A stretch of 64,000 nt of DNA, taken from contig JAZARR010000213.1 of the NCBI GenBank assembly GCA_037389465.1, positions 1,088,501 through 1,152,500 on the forward strand. Direction: 5' to 3'. This stretch comes from Baylisascaris procyonis. Its lineage: Eukaryota > Nematoda > Chromadorea > Rhabditida > Ascarididae. Positions 40,154 through 54,311 of the stretch are shown here, one piece after another (position 1 is the stretch's first letter; the number at the start of each line of letters is the position of its first letter). A program made the position numbers and the translations under genes. The notes under the pieces are model-generated. The model made no database searches, was not told the DNA's origin, and saw only the letters and a list, made by a program, of their open reading frames with translations.

Positions 40154-43100
40154 AGCATATAACAAAACAGTCAATGAGTGTGGTCAATAAATGAAAATGT
40201 TTAGGATAGTTTTATGAAACTTTATTGTAATAATTTCTATATGATCATGCAAGAGATCTAATATGAAACATATGAATGCCTTCAATTAAATTCTTTTTGC
40301 ATTTTGTATTCAGTCTCTCCGAATTGTTGCAACCGACTGATTGTTCGACAAGAATAATGAATTATACCCAATTATATTTTCCTCGAACTATAAAGGTTTA
40401 CTTTCCTAAACATTATTTTATCGAGTTTTTCAACTGAAATTTTGGTGTTTCAATCAATAAGTGATTAAATTGTCGATCATATGTTGAAAACAATGAGGAA
40501 TATTTAAGTCACAATTAACCTAAAATGATTTTTGTGCAAAAATTTTCACCTTCCACACTCAGTCCTACTCCTTTTTTTCTGCTATGTTTCATCATTTTTC
40601 AATTTCCGCATAATTATTAAAGTGCGAACGAAAAGAAAGCGATCGATCACAATGCCGTGCGTGATCACTTGTACTTTAATTTATAAATTGTGCACAAAAT
40701 TGGAAAATACAACAGTGAAATTTTCCTCAATTAGAGATCCTTTAGTCACGAAAAGAACACAAGAATGTAATATATATTTGGAAATTTTCTAGAGAGGAGA
40801 TCGTTTAATGAAATGTCATTTTTACGAAGAAGCAGTTAGCTCCCCGTTTTCAAAGATATTCTGCAAGCCTTCATATTCTTGTTCCTGGCGACAAGAAGGG
40901 CTCAAAAACATTCTTCTATAGTAAATACTTAACGAAATAAAATATATGCAAAGCAAAATGAGAGATAGAAATGTTCTTAAAAAGTTTCTGTTTATTTGCT
41001 AAAAATTTCTATTTAGTTCCTACTTACGTCCCCAGTTAAAATTTTGCCACTAATTACTAGGGACGGAAAAACGCGGCAAGCAGGCTTAACATTTAGCAAG
41101 CGAATTTTCGAAAATTTGAGAAGTACATTAAGAATACTGAAATGCTTGAAGTAAGACTTATGCAGGTTAAGATGCTCAAAATATTGTACTGATCTGATGA
41201 TCATCCTAAAAAATGCAATCCATTAGCACAGCTTTGTAGTCCATCGAATACCAAAAAATGCAACCCATCGCGACCAATAAACAAAATTATTTTTCGATTA
41301 ACCTCACCATTAATATTGATAACAATTCTTCACTGTTAAATGTGAGGATGTGACTAATGCGAGTGTGACGAATATTGCGGTATTATAAGTGAAATTAAAT
41401 AAATTTTAGATTATTAACGTAAATACATGTGATAGCATTGCTTTTGCATTTTGTTAACATTAGAAAGTGAAGTGCAAGAGTAAGCAGTAAAATGATAAGA
41501 ACTACTCAAAAATTAAACAAACTATAATCGCATTCTTTAATTCTTATGTTTGCCATGAGGCACGATATGTATAAAATTTGAACGCGCTACTTAGTTTATT
41601 GACAAACGGCTGGCATCACTAAGGACGCCTTTCAAAATCGTAATTTTATAACTAGCTCATAAGTGATTCAAATTTTCACAAAAATCGGCCACAATGAATT
41701 TTTCCTCTCAACGGAACACCGAAATAGTTGAAGAGATAAAAATGACTCTGCCGACGCTCCCACCTTTAGCCTTATTGAAACAGCCATATTCATGCATGAA
41801 TTCGTTAAAAAAAACTTTACGAGTATTTTGTCTCTAAGAAATGCATTCGTTTGTAGATGCTAATATATCCCTGCTATAGAAACTTAGAGAATAAAATTTG
41901 TTGAAGACAATTTGTATTCGATATGCAAAAATAAAGCAAATTGTTTCAGCAAATTGCAATATTATGTAAATTACACTGAATTCATTCAACGTGACATAGA
42001 GCAATGAAGAGAACGTCTAGCATGAATTCAACAGCATTTCAATGCACATCACCTCATGCAATAGGCAAATTATTAGGAAGCCAAAAAAATACCACTTCGG
42101 ATTTGAGGTTAAAACAATTCGGCGACTCTAAATGATTGCACTTGAAAGGAAGTTGATATTGCTTGATAAACGCTGAATCAAACATGGAATTAGATGAAGG
42201 TGCAAATCAAACATGGAAACATGGAATAAACAAAAAGGAATATCAGATGGGACTATACTGAGTAGCAAAGGATTTCAGGCAAATGTTTCCATACATGAAA
42301 AAAAAGGATGAAATGAAATGCAAAAGAAGTGAATAGAAATTTCGGTAGATTTATATAATATTTGCGAGAGCGTAGGGATATTCAGTAAATATGTTGGAAA
42401 GGTATTCTTTTAAATTATTGAAAAACGCAAGAAGGATCGAATGCACAAATATCCTCTTTGATGAATAAGTTTGTTGAAAATGAGCCTCTTAGATGGGTGA
42501 GATTACGTCGAACATTTTCATAAACATCGTTATGTTGTTTCCGAGGGCAACATTTGTGGGTAGTTAATTGAGGAAGTTATTAACTCTAGGCAAAAATGAT
42601 GCTGCATGTGAACGATACAATTTTCTTATATCATATTAGCAAGAACGATTGAATTATTTGTGAGAAAACAACAAATTAGGGGGAAACTAGAAGGGTTTAA
42701 TTGAATATAAGGCAGTAGATTTATGAACAGTATGCATAGATCTAAATTTGTTTTAAGGATTCTGCGGCTGTTCCATGTACCTTGACTTGAGCATCTTAAA
42801 ATAGGCATTTCGTTGAAGTTTACTCACCCATCAAGTGGGATTACCTGCAATATAAGCTAATAGGTGTTAAGAGGTACTTCCGCTTAGAAATGTGAACAAC
42901 TACTCGTATTTTGAGAAACTTACTCTTAAACATCTTTTAAAATATGTTACTCAAATTTTTTTATAGAAGCAATCATCTTTATTTGATGCATAAAAATGTG
43001 GAATTATAATAGAAACTATAAGACATGATTGTGAAGGGATAGTGGATTAATGAAATATGTGAACGACACAAAATATATTCGAAAAAGAACAATAGTATCG

Positions 43101-46100
43101 AGATAAATCGAGTGTTATGTTAAAGTGGAAAATGCCAACTAGTAAAATTCAAATAATTAAATATATAATTTGATATTACTGGAATGTAGGCGAATAAAAA
43201 TATTGTTAAAGATAAAGAATCTGACATATCAATTACGCTACGGAAAAATGCAATTTAGGGGCAAATAGCTTTACTGAGGATTATATCAACGATATTCGAG
43301 AAAGTTCATATTATGAAACCTATGTTTTACTCGAAATGTTTACTCGATAATGTTTACAGATTTCGATTGATATATTCTTTACATGCAAAAAAGGCATCAA
43401 TATGTTGAAGTGATTTCCATTATGCATGCGAACGAAGGCAAAACATTTTTCTATTCGAAAGGTCATAAATGCTTTCGTTAATTCAATATATATGCATAAT
43501 CGTCAATGACAATTCATTTTTGACGTTCATCAATTCAATCAGAAAAAAAAAGAAAAATTGATAGTTGAAAATTTATCGAAAAGATAAATTAGAAAGATGA
43601 AAAGAGTTTTCGAAAGGAGATATCAAATGAGAGATGAGATGCATCTGCTCGAAATTAATCATTTCAGGAAGGTATTTCAGAGATATAATCAAGTAAAATG
43701 ATTAAGTGTTATGTCAATAGTTAACACTTTTATTAGATAAGTCTTTCTTGAATATCGAAAGAACAAGTGGATATTTCGCAATAGGCATTATATATTCTTC
43801 GAATCTAAACACTCATAAAATATTGCTGCTAACTTTGAAAGCAAAAGCAAAGTGTAACAAGCCGCTAAGATATTTTATAAGGAAGGATTTTTAACAAATG
43901 GAAAAATTCGTTTATATAGAATTCGATATCAGCGATGTTTTTGATTGTTTATTTTTGGATGATACGAGAGAAAGAAATGCGAGAGGAAATGCAGAAATAT
44001 GTGTGCATAAATTAGATAAGAAGAATTAAATAGCCGTTAAGGTTATATCATTGATAAAGCCGCATTCGTGCAGTAGAGTGGGTGATATTATGGCTCTCAA
44101 GCTTGAAGCTCTTCAAAATGAAATGAAAAAGATGCCCTTGGGGGCTCGCACAAATGCATAGTATTTGAGATTAGAGTGAAAATGTTTATTGCTTTGCGTA
44201 ATGCTATTCATCTACGCCTTATTGGAGATTAATTCTTTTAGCATTGCGTCTTACGTCTTCTGAAGCAGTAGATATACATAGGATTAATTGTATGTTTAGG
44301 TGACATAATGGCTAATGGGAAGAAGGTGCTGAGTATTTGTCGGAAGGGATTAAGGTGATAAGGGTTGTGAACTAAAACAAACGAACTCGGAAGAAAAAAT
44401 CAAGAAAAACGAACTCGGAAGAAATGCATCAATCCAAAAAAATGAGCAAAGAATTGCTGCATATCTCCTCCTTTTTTGTGTCCCGCAATGATTCCTCAAG
44501 GATTTGGATCCAAGTCCAAAAAAATTCAAATCATGCTGTGGACAAAATTGGAAAAATGTGAAATATTTTGGTAGAATCGTGGCAGCAACGTCTTGTTCAC
44601 GATACAGATTAAAAATACTGCCGGAATAATGAATTTTTTGATCGAAACATTTTGAAATAGAGAAGAGAACGAAAGGGTTCCAATTTTTTTGGTTGCGAAG
44701 ATCGAGTTCAACTTATTCTGAGCTTTACTGACTTCATTTCAAACAATATAAGGTCGACAAGAATTGTAAACTTGAAAAATAAACTCACAAGCACGGCAAA
44801 TACATTCATAAAACGTATTCGAAGGTTTGTAGAATCAAACAAACAAAAATCATCATAGATGAAAGTTCAGTCCTATGCCGAATTTAGGCCCTTTAATGTT
44901 TGGATCAATAATATTTCACATGCATTAATTTTTGCAACAAAAACTATTGAAATTTGTGAAATGGGCGATGAACATATAATCAAATTCGGCTTCAACTGAT
45001 ATAAGTTCATAGAAAGATTGAAATTTATGGGCAAATTTGATGAAGTGTCACGCCTGGAAACATTGGTAAAACTTCGTAAAAAAAATTTCAAATAGGAATC
45101 GAAAAGCTAAGTGCGATTTTTCTTGAATTCCTTCCGATGCTCCTCCTCCGCATTCATCTCCTGCAAGAAAGTGACTACTTCAAGACCAGTGGGATTTATT
45201 GTGAGCACTTCAGAGATTGTGTTCAGTGGCCTATAACACAAAAGTAGTGAATAAGGCGACGTTTGAAAGGCGCTTGATTGTCGATACCAATTGTTTGCCG
45301 CTCCCTCCTCCCCTCCCACTCCCTAGCCCTTCCCTTCCTTGACATACTCATATCTAATATTCTAAAATATTTTTATATTTATTTCAAAGATAAAGCAAGC
45401 GATCGACTAATTCGAAGCTAATAACTCTGCAACAATTCATTAGTCAGAGGATAACACAAACAGATATACTTCAGCCATAAATTCAATAACAACAATTATT
45501 AAAATACAAAACTGAAATAAACATATATTTCGAGATTTTTTTTTAATTTCACGATCAATCGATTTCAATCATTATATTAAACTGAGTATTATAGTTAATA
45601 CATTAGAAAAAATTGTTCTTTTATTATAATAGTTTCATTAAGACTTCCTTTCGTATATTTTTTAGCTTTCAATATTAAGCATAATGACGCCAGCCTAACA
45701 TCAGTGATTGCGTGCGCGATCATTTCAACAAGCAGAAGCGTTCAACTAATGGCAAATATCGTGAAGTTGTAAACAATTTAGCGCTAATATCCTCGTCAAC
45801 GTTTGTCTGCAATGAGCAAATAAGCCTCAATATGCTATGATGAGAAGCATCCGTATATATGTTCTCATCATTCCTAAAGAATTTTCGGCAGACAAATTAA
45901 GTATGAATCGGGAAAAATAATACACGAAAAGATTTTATTTTGTCATCACACATATTGAAGTCTCAGATAATTTGGATTTGGAGGAAAGCGGGGTAAAAGT
46001 CAAGCTGTGCTCTTCACCGTCCACTCAATTATTATTCATTCAGAGCAAGTTTTTCGGGTTGATTGGCTTGATTGCAGAATTGTTTATAACTATGAGAAAA

Positions 46101-46439
46101 TACTAGGAAATACTAACAAAAATTAGAAGAGAAATTTTATTTATAATTCTAAGCGCAAACAGATATTGATCAAAATTGTGTATTCCATTCGAAATCCACT
46201 AATGGTATTCTTCACTACTCTAAACATTAGAGATTGATTTCCTTAGTCCATGGTTATCAACGTGTAAGATTATTCGACACAAATAAATGAGAGATTTGTT
46301 GATGCATTAAAAGTAGCTGATGAGATCTATCTCTTTTTTTCAGCCAAGTTTCGTCACTGTTGGCATCGAGCTTAATTCATTTTTTTAAAGCAGATAGGCA
46401 TTTATGAACTCAACTGAACATCTTCCACATTAATACATA
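40149..46439. other. AT-rich DNA between the two inverted composite elements
   Basis: Apart from the possible terminal exon at 45.1-45.2 kb nothing coding was recognised. Confidence 0.5.
45107..45230 (-). CDS. Possible terminal coding exon of an unrecognised gene
   Basis: An acceptor-like TTATAG at 45231-45236 opens a 41-codon frame ending in TAG at 45107-45109. The peptide begins PLNTISEVLTINPTGLEVV and ends in a charged Glu/Lys-rich stretch. Its composition is far more protein-like than the low-complexity ORFs around it, and it fits a last exon read in phase 1. No partner exon could be identified upstream between 45.3 and 52 kb, and no AATAAA is obvious downstream. The family is not recognised. 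It may be chance or a gene remnant. Confidence 0.3.
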
Positions 46440-46829
46440 TATAGGAGATCGTTAATGCCGTTTTTCCTTGTTCCAACGATAACTCTCTTTAAAAATTGGA
46501 ATTCTGAAACTTTTTCTATGTCTTGCTCTGCCGACTCTCTTGGATGAACTCGTTGGAGAGCTGGATCGGTGTGGTGTATGGTGGTGAAAAGAGTGCTCAA
46601 AATTTCGAGGGAAAACTCCCACCCTCACAATTTCTTATATTTGTGGGCTTTCCCCACAGGTTTGGTATCTAGGAAGAATAGTCTTCGAGGTGAACCCATT
46701 GCACACAATCCCTCATGTATACATTTGTAAGGAGCAGGCTAATGGCTTGTGATCATTTCACTATGAAACATGGCAATTCATTATGAAATACAAAGAGGGG
46801 TGAAAATGCCAGGGGTTGCGTGGTGGAAT

Positions 46830-46848
46830 TGGCTCAGTGATTAAAGCA
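46830..46848 (+). promoter_or_regulatory. Second A-box-like module (copy B)
   Basis: TGGCTCAGTGATTAAAGCA is the counterpart of 39683-39701. It faces the other tRNA-like head of the same element. Confidence 0.4.
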
Positions 46849-47415
46849 GTTGGTTGGGATTGCGGGGTGGGAAGTTGGGTGCGCTTTCACTTCGTGTTTG
46901 TGGGTGTACATAGGGGGTGAGTCGAAGCCTCTCCTCCACTTTTATGTGTGACACAAAGGGAACGGGGGGCGAAGCCCCTCCTGAGCCAGGTAGGGGTCGA
47001 ACGTCAGTGCTATTTAACAAATCCAATTTAATTCAATGCAACCCAGTTCAGTCTATTCGTTAAGCTGCCTTAGCCGCAAACCTCATAGCAATTACAACCG
47101 ACTTTTGATGCAACCAACCAAACTCTCCACGATTAGAAGGGCTTTGGAGTTTGATTGAGAAACAAGCGCGGAAGGCGACAAGTCTCAGAAAACTCCCGGC
47201 TGCAGGCGGGGTCGAACCTGCGTAGTATTTGATAGATTCAATTTCATTCATAAGAACCAGCTCATCCTATTCGTTATGCTGCTTTGCCCAGAAATCTCGT
47301 AGCAATTACAACCGAATTTTGAAGTAACCAAATTCTCCAGGACTAGAATGGGTTTCGACTTCTGATTGAGAAACGTGCGCTGAAAGCCACAAATCTTAGC
47401 AAACTCCCGACGCCA

Positions 47416-47479
47416 GTCCGGGTTCGAACCTGCAACGCACCGACTAAGAGTCCGACGCGTTACCCACTATGCCACACTG
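47416..47479 (-). promoter_or_regulatory. tRNA-like head with intact A and B boxes (copy B), possibly tRNA-Lys derived
   Basis: On the minus strand TGGCATAGTGG (47474-47464) fits the A box and GGTTCGAACC (47430-47421) the B box. The loop CTCTTAG between them would give a CUU (Lys) anticodon, but the anticodon stem pairs at only about three of five positions. A functional tRNA gene is therefore unlikely; a SINE promoter is the better reading. Confidence 0.55.
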
Positions 47480-47756
47480 CAACGCCTTTGCATTTTGTTT
47501 GCCAATAGCTAAGATTTGAAGAATGTGTAGTATGCGTTGGATATGGGAAGCATGAAGCTGTTTTTATTCGTTTAGTATTCTTGTTTCGCCAAAGACTTTT
47601 AAAACCAGGCTACAGTCTTACTTTACTTTCCGTCAGTTACAGGTGTGATGATTGGTGGATGCTGTTCTCAGCATGTTGATTACGCTATGTTGTAAGTGGT
47701 CGCTTGGCTTTATGAAATGTAAGAACTGTTGCGTGACATTAGTATGGTTATGTCGT

Positions 47757-48126
47757 ATTTCTATCCATGATGACGCTATTATATTTCTCAACGATAGTTG
47801 TATAACTCGGCTTTCGTCAGCCTCTTTTATGCCTTATTGTATTGCTAGCCATCGATATGAGCCAACAGTCATTCCCCAACATCCTCCGTTGATATCGTAA
47901 AGAACGTAGAATGCGCATAACCTTTCACTTCTATCAGCACTTCCATAGTTAAAAAGTACACAACAGTCCGAATTTTCTTGCAAGGTTAATCGAAAATGAA
48001 CAAAAAAACGAAATCTCTAGCCGATGCAGCAGAATAGAGACCCTTTCAACAGTGTAGTCATACCCGATAGTAACAGCATTTCTGAAAAGTATTTCCTTAT
48101 GAATTAAGTTCTCAGAGCACAATAAA
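47757..48126. repeat. Dispersed 375-bp module, second copy
   Basis: It matches 16198-16575 with scattered substitutions and small gaps. It is separated from composite copy B by about 180 bp of sequence that is absent next to copy C. Confidence 0.7.
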
Positions 48127-51100
48127 GTAATATGCAAAAACTGCGCTGATATGCAAAATTTCTGAAAATATTGCAATTACCTGTCACATTTTTCAAAGTT
48201 CATTCAAAGCTGATCACATGCGAATGCATCTGCAATCTTCAGAATTTACATAGAAATTCTCTTGACTGTTTTTATTATATTACATATAACATTTGTTAGT
48301 CTCTGAAATAGAAAGCGAAGCTTTCCACGATTTGTTAGAGAAAAAAGATTATCCATTATGAACGGATCGTTGCAAATGGTAAATTTAGATAGCAATACCG
48401 CAAAGGATGCTCACTATTCAAGAAAAAAGCTCACTAAAGAAATGGCAAACGATTTTTGTATACTCGTGAGAAGTTCTACGGAATGAGGGAGTGAAAAACA
48501 GAAGGAAGTTTATAATTTTTTCAAGAAGTTTTTTTTTAACCGAAACGTTTAGAGCAGAAATGAAACTTTTGCGGTTATAAATAAAATCTGCTTTCACTTT
48601 CGGATGAAATTCATCACTGTATTGAAGGATTCAGGAGCTTTGATTTTGCCGTTCAGAAGAGCTCATTAAAAAGTGCCTATGGGCACGGAAGCGACCGCTG
48701 TTGCCATCTGCTTGAAACGCAGTCACCACTTATCTTAACCGCAAATATGAGTGAAAAGCAATCGATAATTAACATTTCATTTCATTTCAATGCCTATCAC
48801 TAAAAAGCATTGATTCCATAGTATCGGTATGAATCCTGGGCAGAAGTGGAAAAAAAAAATTTTCCCCTACTGTTTCATGAGAAGAATAAAATTAACGGCT
48901 GAAGGTGTGACGATATCATGCTATAGCGAAAGAAACGCGTTAATGCCCACTGAGGCGCATCTTAACGATCAAGAACAGCATGATCAGTGCTGCAGCTACA
49001 GTTTCCGCCAGCTGGTTAATTTATTCAGCGAATTGTGGATGATGGATGGCATAAAATCACATCAGTGAACTGGCACAATGTTGAAACCGAGCGTAAATGG
49101 CAGTTGGTAATGAAAAAAAAAAAGAAAAGCAACAAGCCATCATAGAATGTCTTTAAGAACCGCGTTGAAATTCCGCATCCTTGCAAGAACTTATAGAATC
49201 TTAGAAAATTTTGCATCACTTTAAAATTCTCAGCATTATGTCAACTGATAAAAGCCAGCAAAACTGTCGAGAATGATTGAACAAAACTAATCGATCGAAT
49301 AAGCTATCTGTATACAATTGTCAGCTCATATCTTTCATTCAGCCTTTAGAACTTTGACTCACCTCTATCACTTCTATCGGATATATCTTCGCGATATTCC
49401 ATTCCAATCCGTTGATCTTCCGTCACTCATTTCGCCACCAAACACACCGCAACCACCACTAATCAAACATTTCACTGAACTTTTCAACCAAAAAAAACCT
49501 ATTGGCTGAGAGGTCTACTGGAGCAATAGAAAAAAGAAACTAAGTATTTCATTGGTTGGATACTGCGAACAGCAATCATGACATAAATAGCGATGCTTTC
49601 AAAACGATTTCCTGAAAGCTCAATGCAATAAACTAAGCGTTCAAATTGCAATAGCTGCTTCAGTGCAATCCCGACGCACTCCCATCAGTGGCGTCTGTTT
49701 GCTCATGACGATCCTCGAAATTGTTTACATGTGTATTGAAAAGAATGAGGAGGTAATTTTGCGTTTTTTTAAGATTCTCCTCTCTTGTCTCATATATTGG
49801 CTTTTTTTGAAAAGCATCTTGTTTGACACATTTGACAATAATGTTTCTTTAAATTTCCCCTCAAAAAATATCCATATTGTTTAATGTCCATACGTATTGC
49901 GTTTCAGCAGCTCATCACATTTTTTGCTTTCAATGTCCATATTTGTCACACTATTTGTGTATTTGTTAAGCTAAGCTACTGAATTCTGCCGTCTTACCTT
50001 TGGAGGTGATAAACATACATCGCTATAATTCATCGCTGCAAGTTCCTCGATATTTTCCCTCGATCATTATATTTCATGTTTTCCGTTCATTTTTTTAAAA
50101 CACTCATTTCATTTTTTTTCCTCGAATTGTTCTCAGTGATTGGTGGCGAAACTCTTAGTCTCCGATAACTCCAACTTCCGGCTATTTCTATGATTTCGTA
50201 CTACAGTAACTGTGAAGATGGCAGAAATACTAGAACACCAGAGCTGAGAGGCACTGATAGCTACCAGCCAGCTGAAGAAAACACACTTATATTAGCATAT
50301 AGCTTCTTAAACGTTGAAAACTTAGCCATTAATAGCCGATCGAGTGGAAGCCAATGATAATGTAAACAGCCGGTTAGCACATAATCTGTAAAAAATGAAA
50401 TTGTGTGTTCCATCAGTGCAATAAACGAAGAAAATGAAATGTTATTGAGAAAATCATAGGGAAGACAAGATACACGTACGTCTGAATTTATCGATACCAT
50501 ATGTTGTACGATTACAAGGAGGAAGGATTACCTATCTATCAGTACCTGGACCAATACTGTTTCATATTATTTGAAATATTATAGATGTTAAACGTGTTGT
50601 GAAAACTATTTATGTCCCATCAGTAACGAATTATTTTCACAGTTCAATTGATATCCTCGTTATAGATAATATTTCGGAAGGGTAAAAAATGAAAATTTCC
50701 TTTCAAACTTTAGTTTGAATTAGAAAAAGTTTCACATACGTGATGCTCAACACATTCAACGGCAGCCATGAAAAAAGCTAGTACAACAACATAGATGATT
50801 TGTTCACAGATGATTCACTAGGACATCGAATGATATGGATTCCACCGCCGAATATCTTTGCAACGAACAGAAAGGTGAAAGACATTGGAGAAAATGGAGG
50901 CCCTCGAACGTAATAAATTTGTTCTCTAGGCGATAAAGCTTAGAGGAGGGAAGGCAAAAAGTGCTCGACTGGTTGGGCATCAAGTACCAATATGCCCTCA
51001 CCCACTTGCTCCATGGTCATTATTTCGTAGCGCCGGAGGTGCAAAGGGAACACATCACATGTGAAAGAGGCAAGAGAATTATGAGTGAATGTGAAGTAAA

Positions 51101-52200
51101 AAAGGGGAAATGGCTACTACTTGCCGACTAAAGGGGGATGAGGCAACGGCTTAATGGATGTTCGATAAAGCATAAAAGAATTGATGTACATCAATCAAGT
51201 CATAAAAAGAACATCAAAAGATAAAAAAAAGTGCTGCACCATGTACTTTTTAAAACTGCAGAACCAATTCCACTGTTCATAAGATTCATTTTGCCTGAAC
51301 GAGCAAGAAAAGGAAACGTGGATTAGCGCTTGGAAATTTTGAGACCACGGTGGTAGTGGTAATCAATTTTCCAAAAAAGTACATGCCGGAAAAAAATATC
51401 TAAATTTATTGATTTTTTAAATTGAAAGATGACAATAACGTAAATTCGAAAAAATTATGCTTGTTTGACAAACGTCAGTAGATTGTACCGTCCATCACTT
51501 GTCCAGGAATAAATGCTGGTCACAAACAAATATCCAACCCGCCTATGCATTAAGTGTGCTGCCACTCTGGAAGCTGTTCATCTGCACAACATACAAACAA
51601 GGCAGAGGCTGAAGTTTTTGGAACTAACAAAACTGGAAGTCCTCTACAAAAAGTCAAGGAGGAAATGGATCCCAGAACTTTACGTCATTCTTCATCGCCA
51701 TCGACTATCTCACTTTTTTTTTCTGGAAAACATATATATGAGCAATTTTATACGGTCATCATTGTTTGCTATCGATATGGCAACACATTTTTCGCAAACG
51801 GATATCCGATAATGGTCGCTGTCATGAAAAGAGCTAATGAAATGGAGATTCAACTGACAGACTGTATGCTATACTTATACAGTAAATGTATGTGATTCCT
51901 TAAGCACAAATTAAGTGGCAAGGTGCTGACCTTGCCGGAAGCATATAAACATTACACTTGAGAACAGAGTCAAAGATCAAGTTTCTACTCACGAAGGTGG
52001 ATGGATTTGCGAACGCAACAGCGATATTGTTTCAGAGAGAACCTACACATCGTTATGAACCAAACAAAACATTTGTAAGCTGGCACTTAAAGCTAGACAA
52101 AGACTATACACAACACAATGAGAAAGATACGAATGATATACCTGTTGCTTGAAATGCATTTCGAAAAAGTTTCGAAAAGTTGCAAGAACTCTTTATCATA
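48127..52200. other. AT-rich intergenic DNA
   Basis: Only short unsupported frames are present, including overlapping plus-strand frames at 51513-51895. Nothing with motifs or paired splice sites was seen. Confidence 0.5.
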
Positions 52201-52430
52201 TGAAATAGCGGCCGAGAACAAGAACCCCCAGTATTGCAAAAATCGAGATTTCAGAAATTCTGGCCGGTCGATTCGGCTTTCAACCTTCCTCTCGAAATTT
52301 AATATCCCATATAACGTTTGATAGAGCTTTCAAAGTTATATCGGAAAAAGGAAACCTCAACTCCATAGATCTAACCTTTGACGAGAAAAAAGTCGCAAAT
52401 ATCAATTGCACTACATTTATATAAAAATAC
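52201..52430 (+). repeat. Direct repeat of about 230 bp, first copy
   Basis: It starts tgaaatagcggccgagaac and includes gatagagctttcaaagttat; it matches 52719-52949 with scattered substitutions. The origin is not recognised. Confidence 0.75.
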
Positions 52431-52718
52431 AATGTTCGTGCACCCGTACTTTCATTTCCTTGAATAAAACAGAAAGTAGTGTACGTATTCGTGATCAGCT
52501 CATGAAAGTCTATCGTTTGGTACAAAAATCATCGAAATTGGAGGCAAAAAATATTTTTGCAAATTTTTCCCGTACTACTACTACCCCCTACGGTCGAAAA
52601 AATTGCGATTTTTGGGAATTTTTATTTCGGCTTGTGTTTGACCTATTGCAGCAGCCCATGTACCGTTCGAAAGCCCTCCGCGAGCTGATCACGACTCAAG
52701 AGACCGTTTAACGCCAAA

Positions 52719-52949
52719 TGAAACAGCGGCCGAGAACGAGAACCCCAAGTATTTAAAAAATGGAGATTTCAGGAATTCTGGCCTGTCGATTCGGTTTTCA
52801 ACTTTCCTCTCGAAATCTAACATTCTATATATCGTTCGATAGAGCTTTCAAAGTTATATAGGAAGAAGGAAACCGCAACTCCATAGACTTAACCATTGAG
52901 GAGAAAAAAATTCAGAAATCTCAAACACAGTACATTTCTACAGAAAATT
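52719..52949 (+). repeat. Direct repeat of about 230 bp, second copy
   Basis: It starts tgaaacagcggccgagaac and lies 518 bp downstream of its partner in the same orientation. The spacer contains an open frame (52406-52711) of unknown meaning. Confidence 0.75.
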
Positions 52950-53139
52950 CAAGGGAGTGTTGGAACAAAGAGATCTTACAAAAGAGATCCGATTGATCCT
53001 ATCAATTAAACGATCATTCTTTCAATGACGTGCATCAAGGCATACCCAAGACCCACTCATGCATTTCATAACACACCAAGATGTATTCTCACAAATCAAG
53101 CAGCAACATGTTGATGCTGAATCATCGCGACAACAAGTG

Positions 53140-53285
53140 GCGATTCTCCACTCAAAGCGACGATTCTCCATTTACAGCGACGATACCCTATTCAAAGCAA
53201 CGATTCTCCATTCAAGCGAATCTCTATTCATAGATCCGAGAAAAAGCCGATTCTCGATTCACAGCCATTCCCCATTCATGGAACG
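53140..53285 (+). repeat. Imperfect tandem array of a ~20-bp unit
   Basis: About six diverged units resembling cgattctccattcaaagcga follow each other. They lie inside an open frame (53059 to about 53630) whose remaining part has no recognised domain. Confidence 0.6.
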
Positions 53286-53629
53286 GAGAAAAGAAGATTT
53301 TCAGTTCATAGCGGTTGCCCATTCATGGGGACAGTTTATAAGGCAAGGACAAACAACCCCAATCATCGTTGAGCAGCTACCGACTCTACGCATCGTTGGG
53401 CAGTACCGGCTTCACGCGGCCTTCGGCAGCTGTCGACACGACGCCAGCTTCGAAAACCGACCCGACGGCCCTCCGCGGACCAAGACTCTAGTCGCCACAC
53501 ACGATGTATTCACGACGAAATCCATGCAGTGGTATTCAATTGGCAAATTTTTCCATGAAAACATCTTCAAGAAGCCGGACATTAATTACACTCGATATAG
53601 TCATTGTTTCATGCCACGTGAAAATGCAT

Positions 53630-54311
<682 letters not shown>

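Larger units (their letters stand above)
46440..47577 (-). mobile_element. Composite tRNA-headed repeat element, copy B (inverted)
   Basis: This is the inverted partner of 38951-40097, from agatcgttaa at the left to gaataaaaacagcttcatg (reverse strand) at the right. Its tRNA-like head, read on the minus strand at about 47479-47416, is better preserved than that of copy A, with A box TGGCATAGTGG and B box GGTTCGAACC. The two copies could pair as a large inverted repeat 6.3 kb apart. Confidence 0.72.

Noticed and set aside
47416..47479. A functional tRNA-Lys gene
   Set aside because: The anticodon stem pairs poorly, the acceptor stem is not evident, and the same sequence family recurs as part of a dispersed element.
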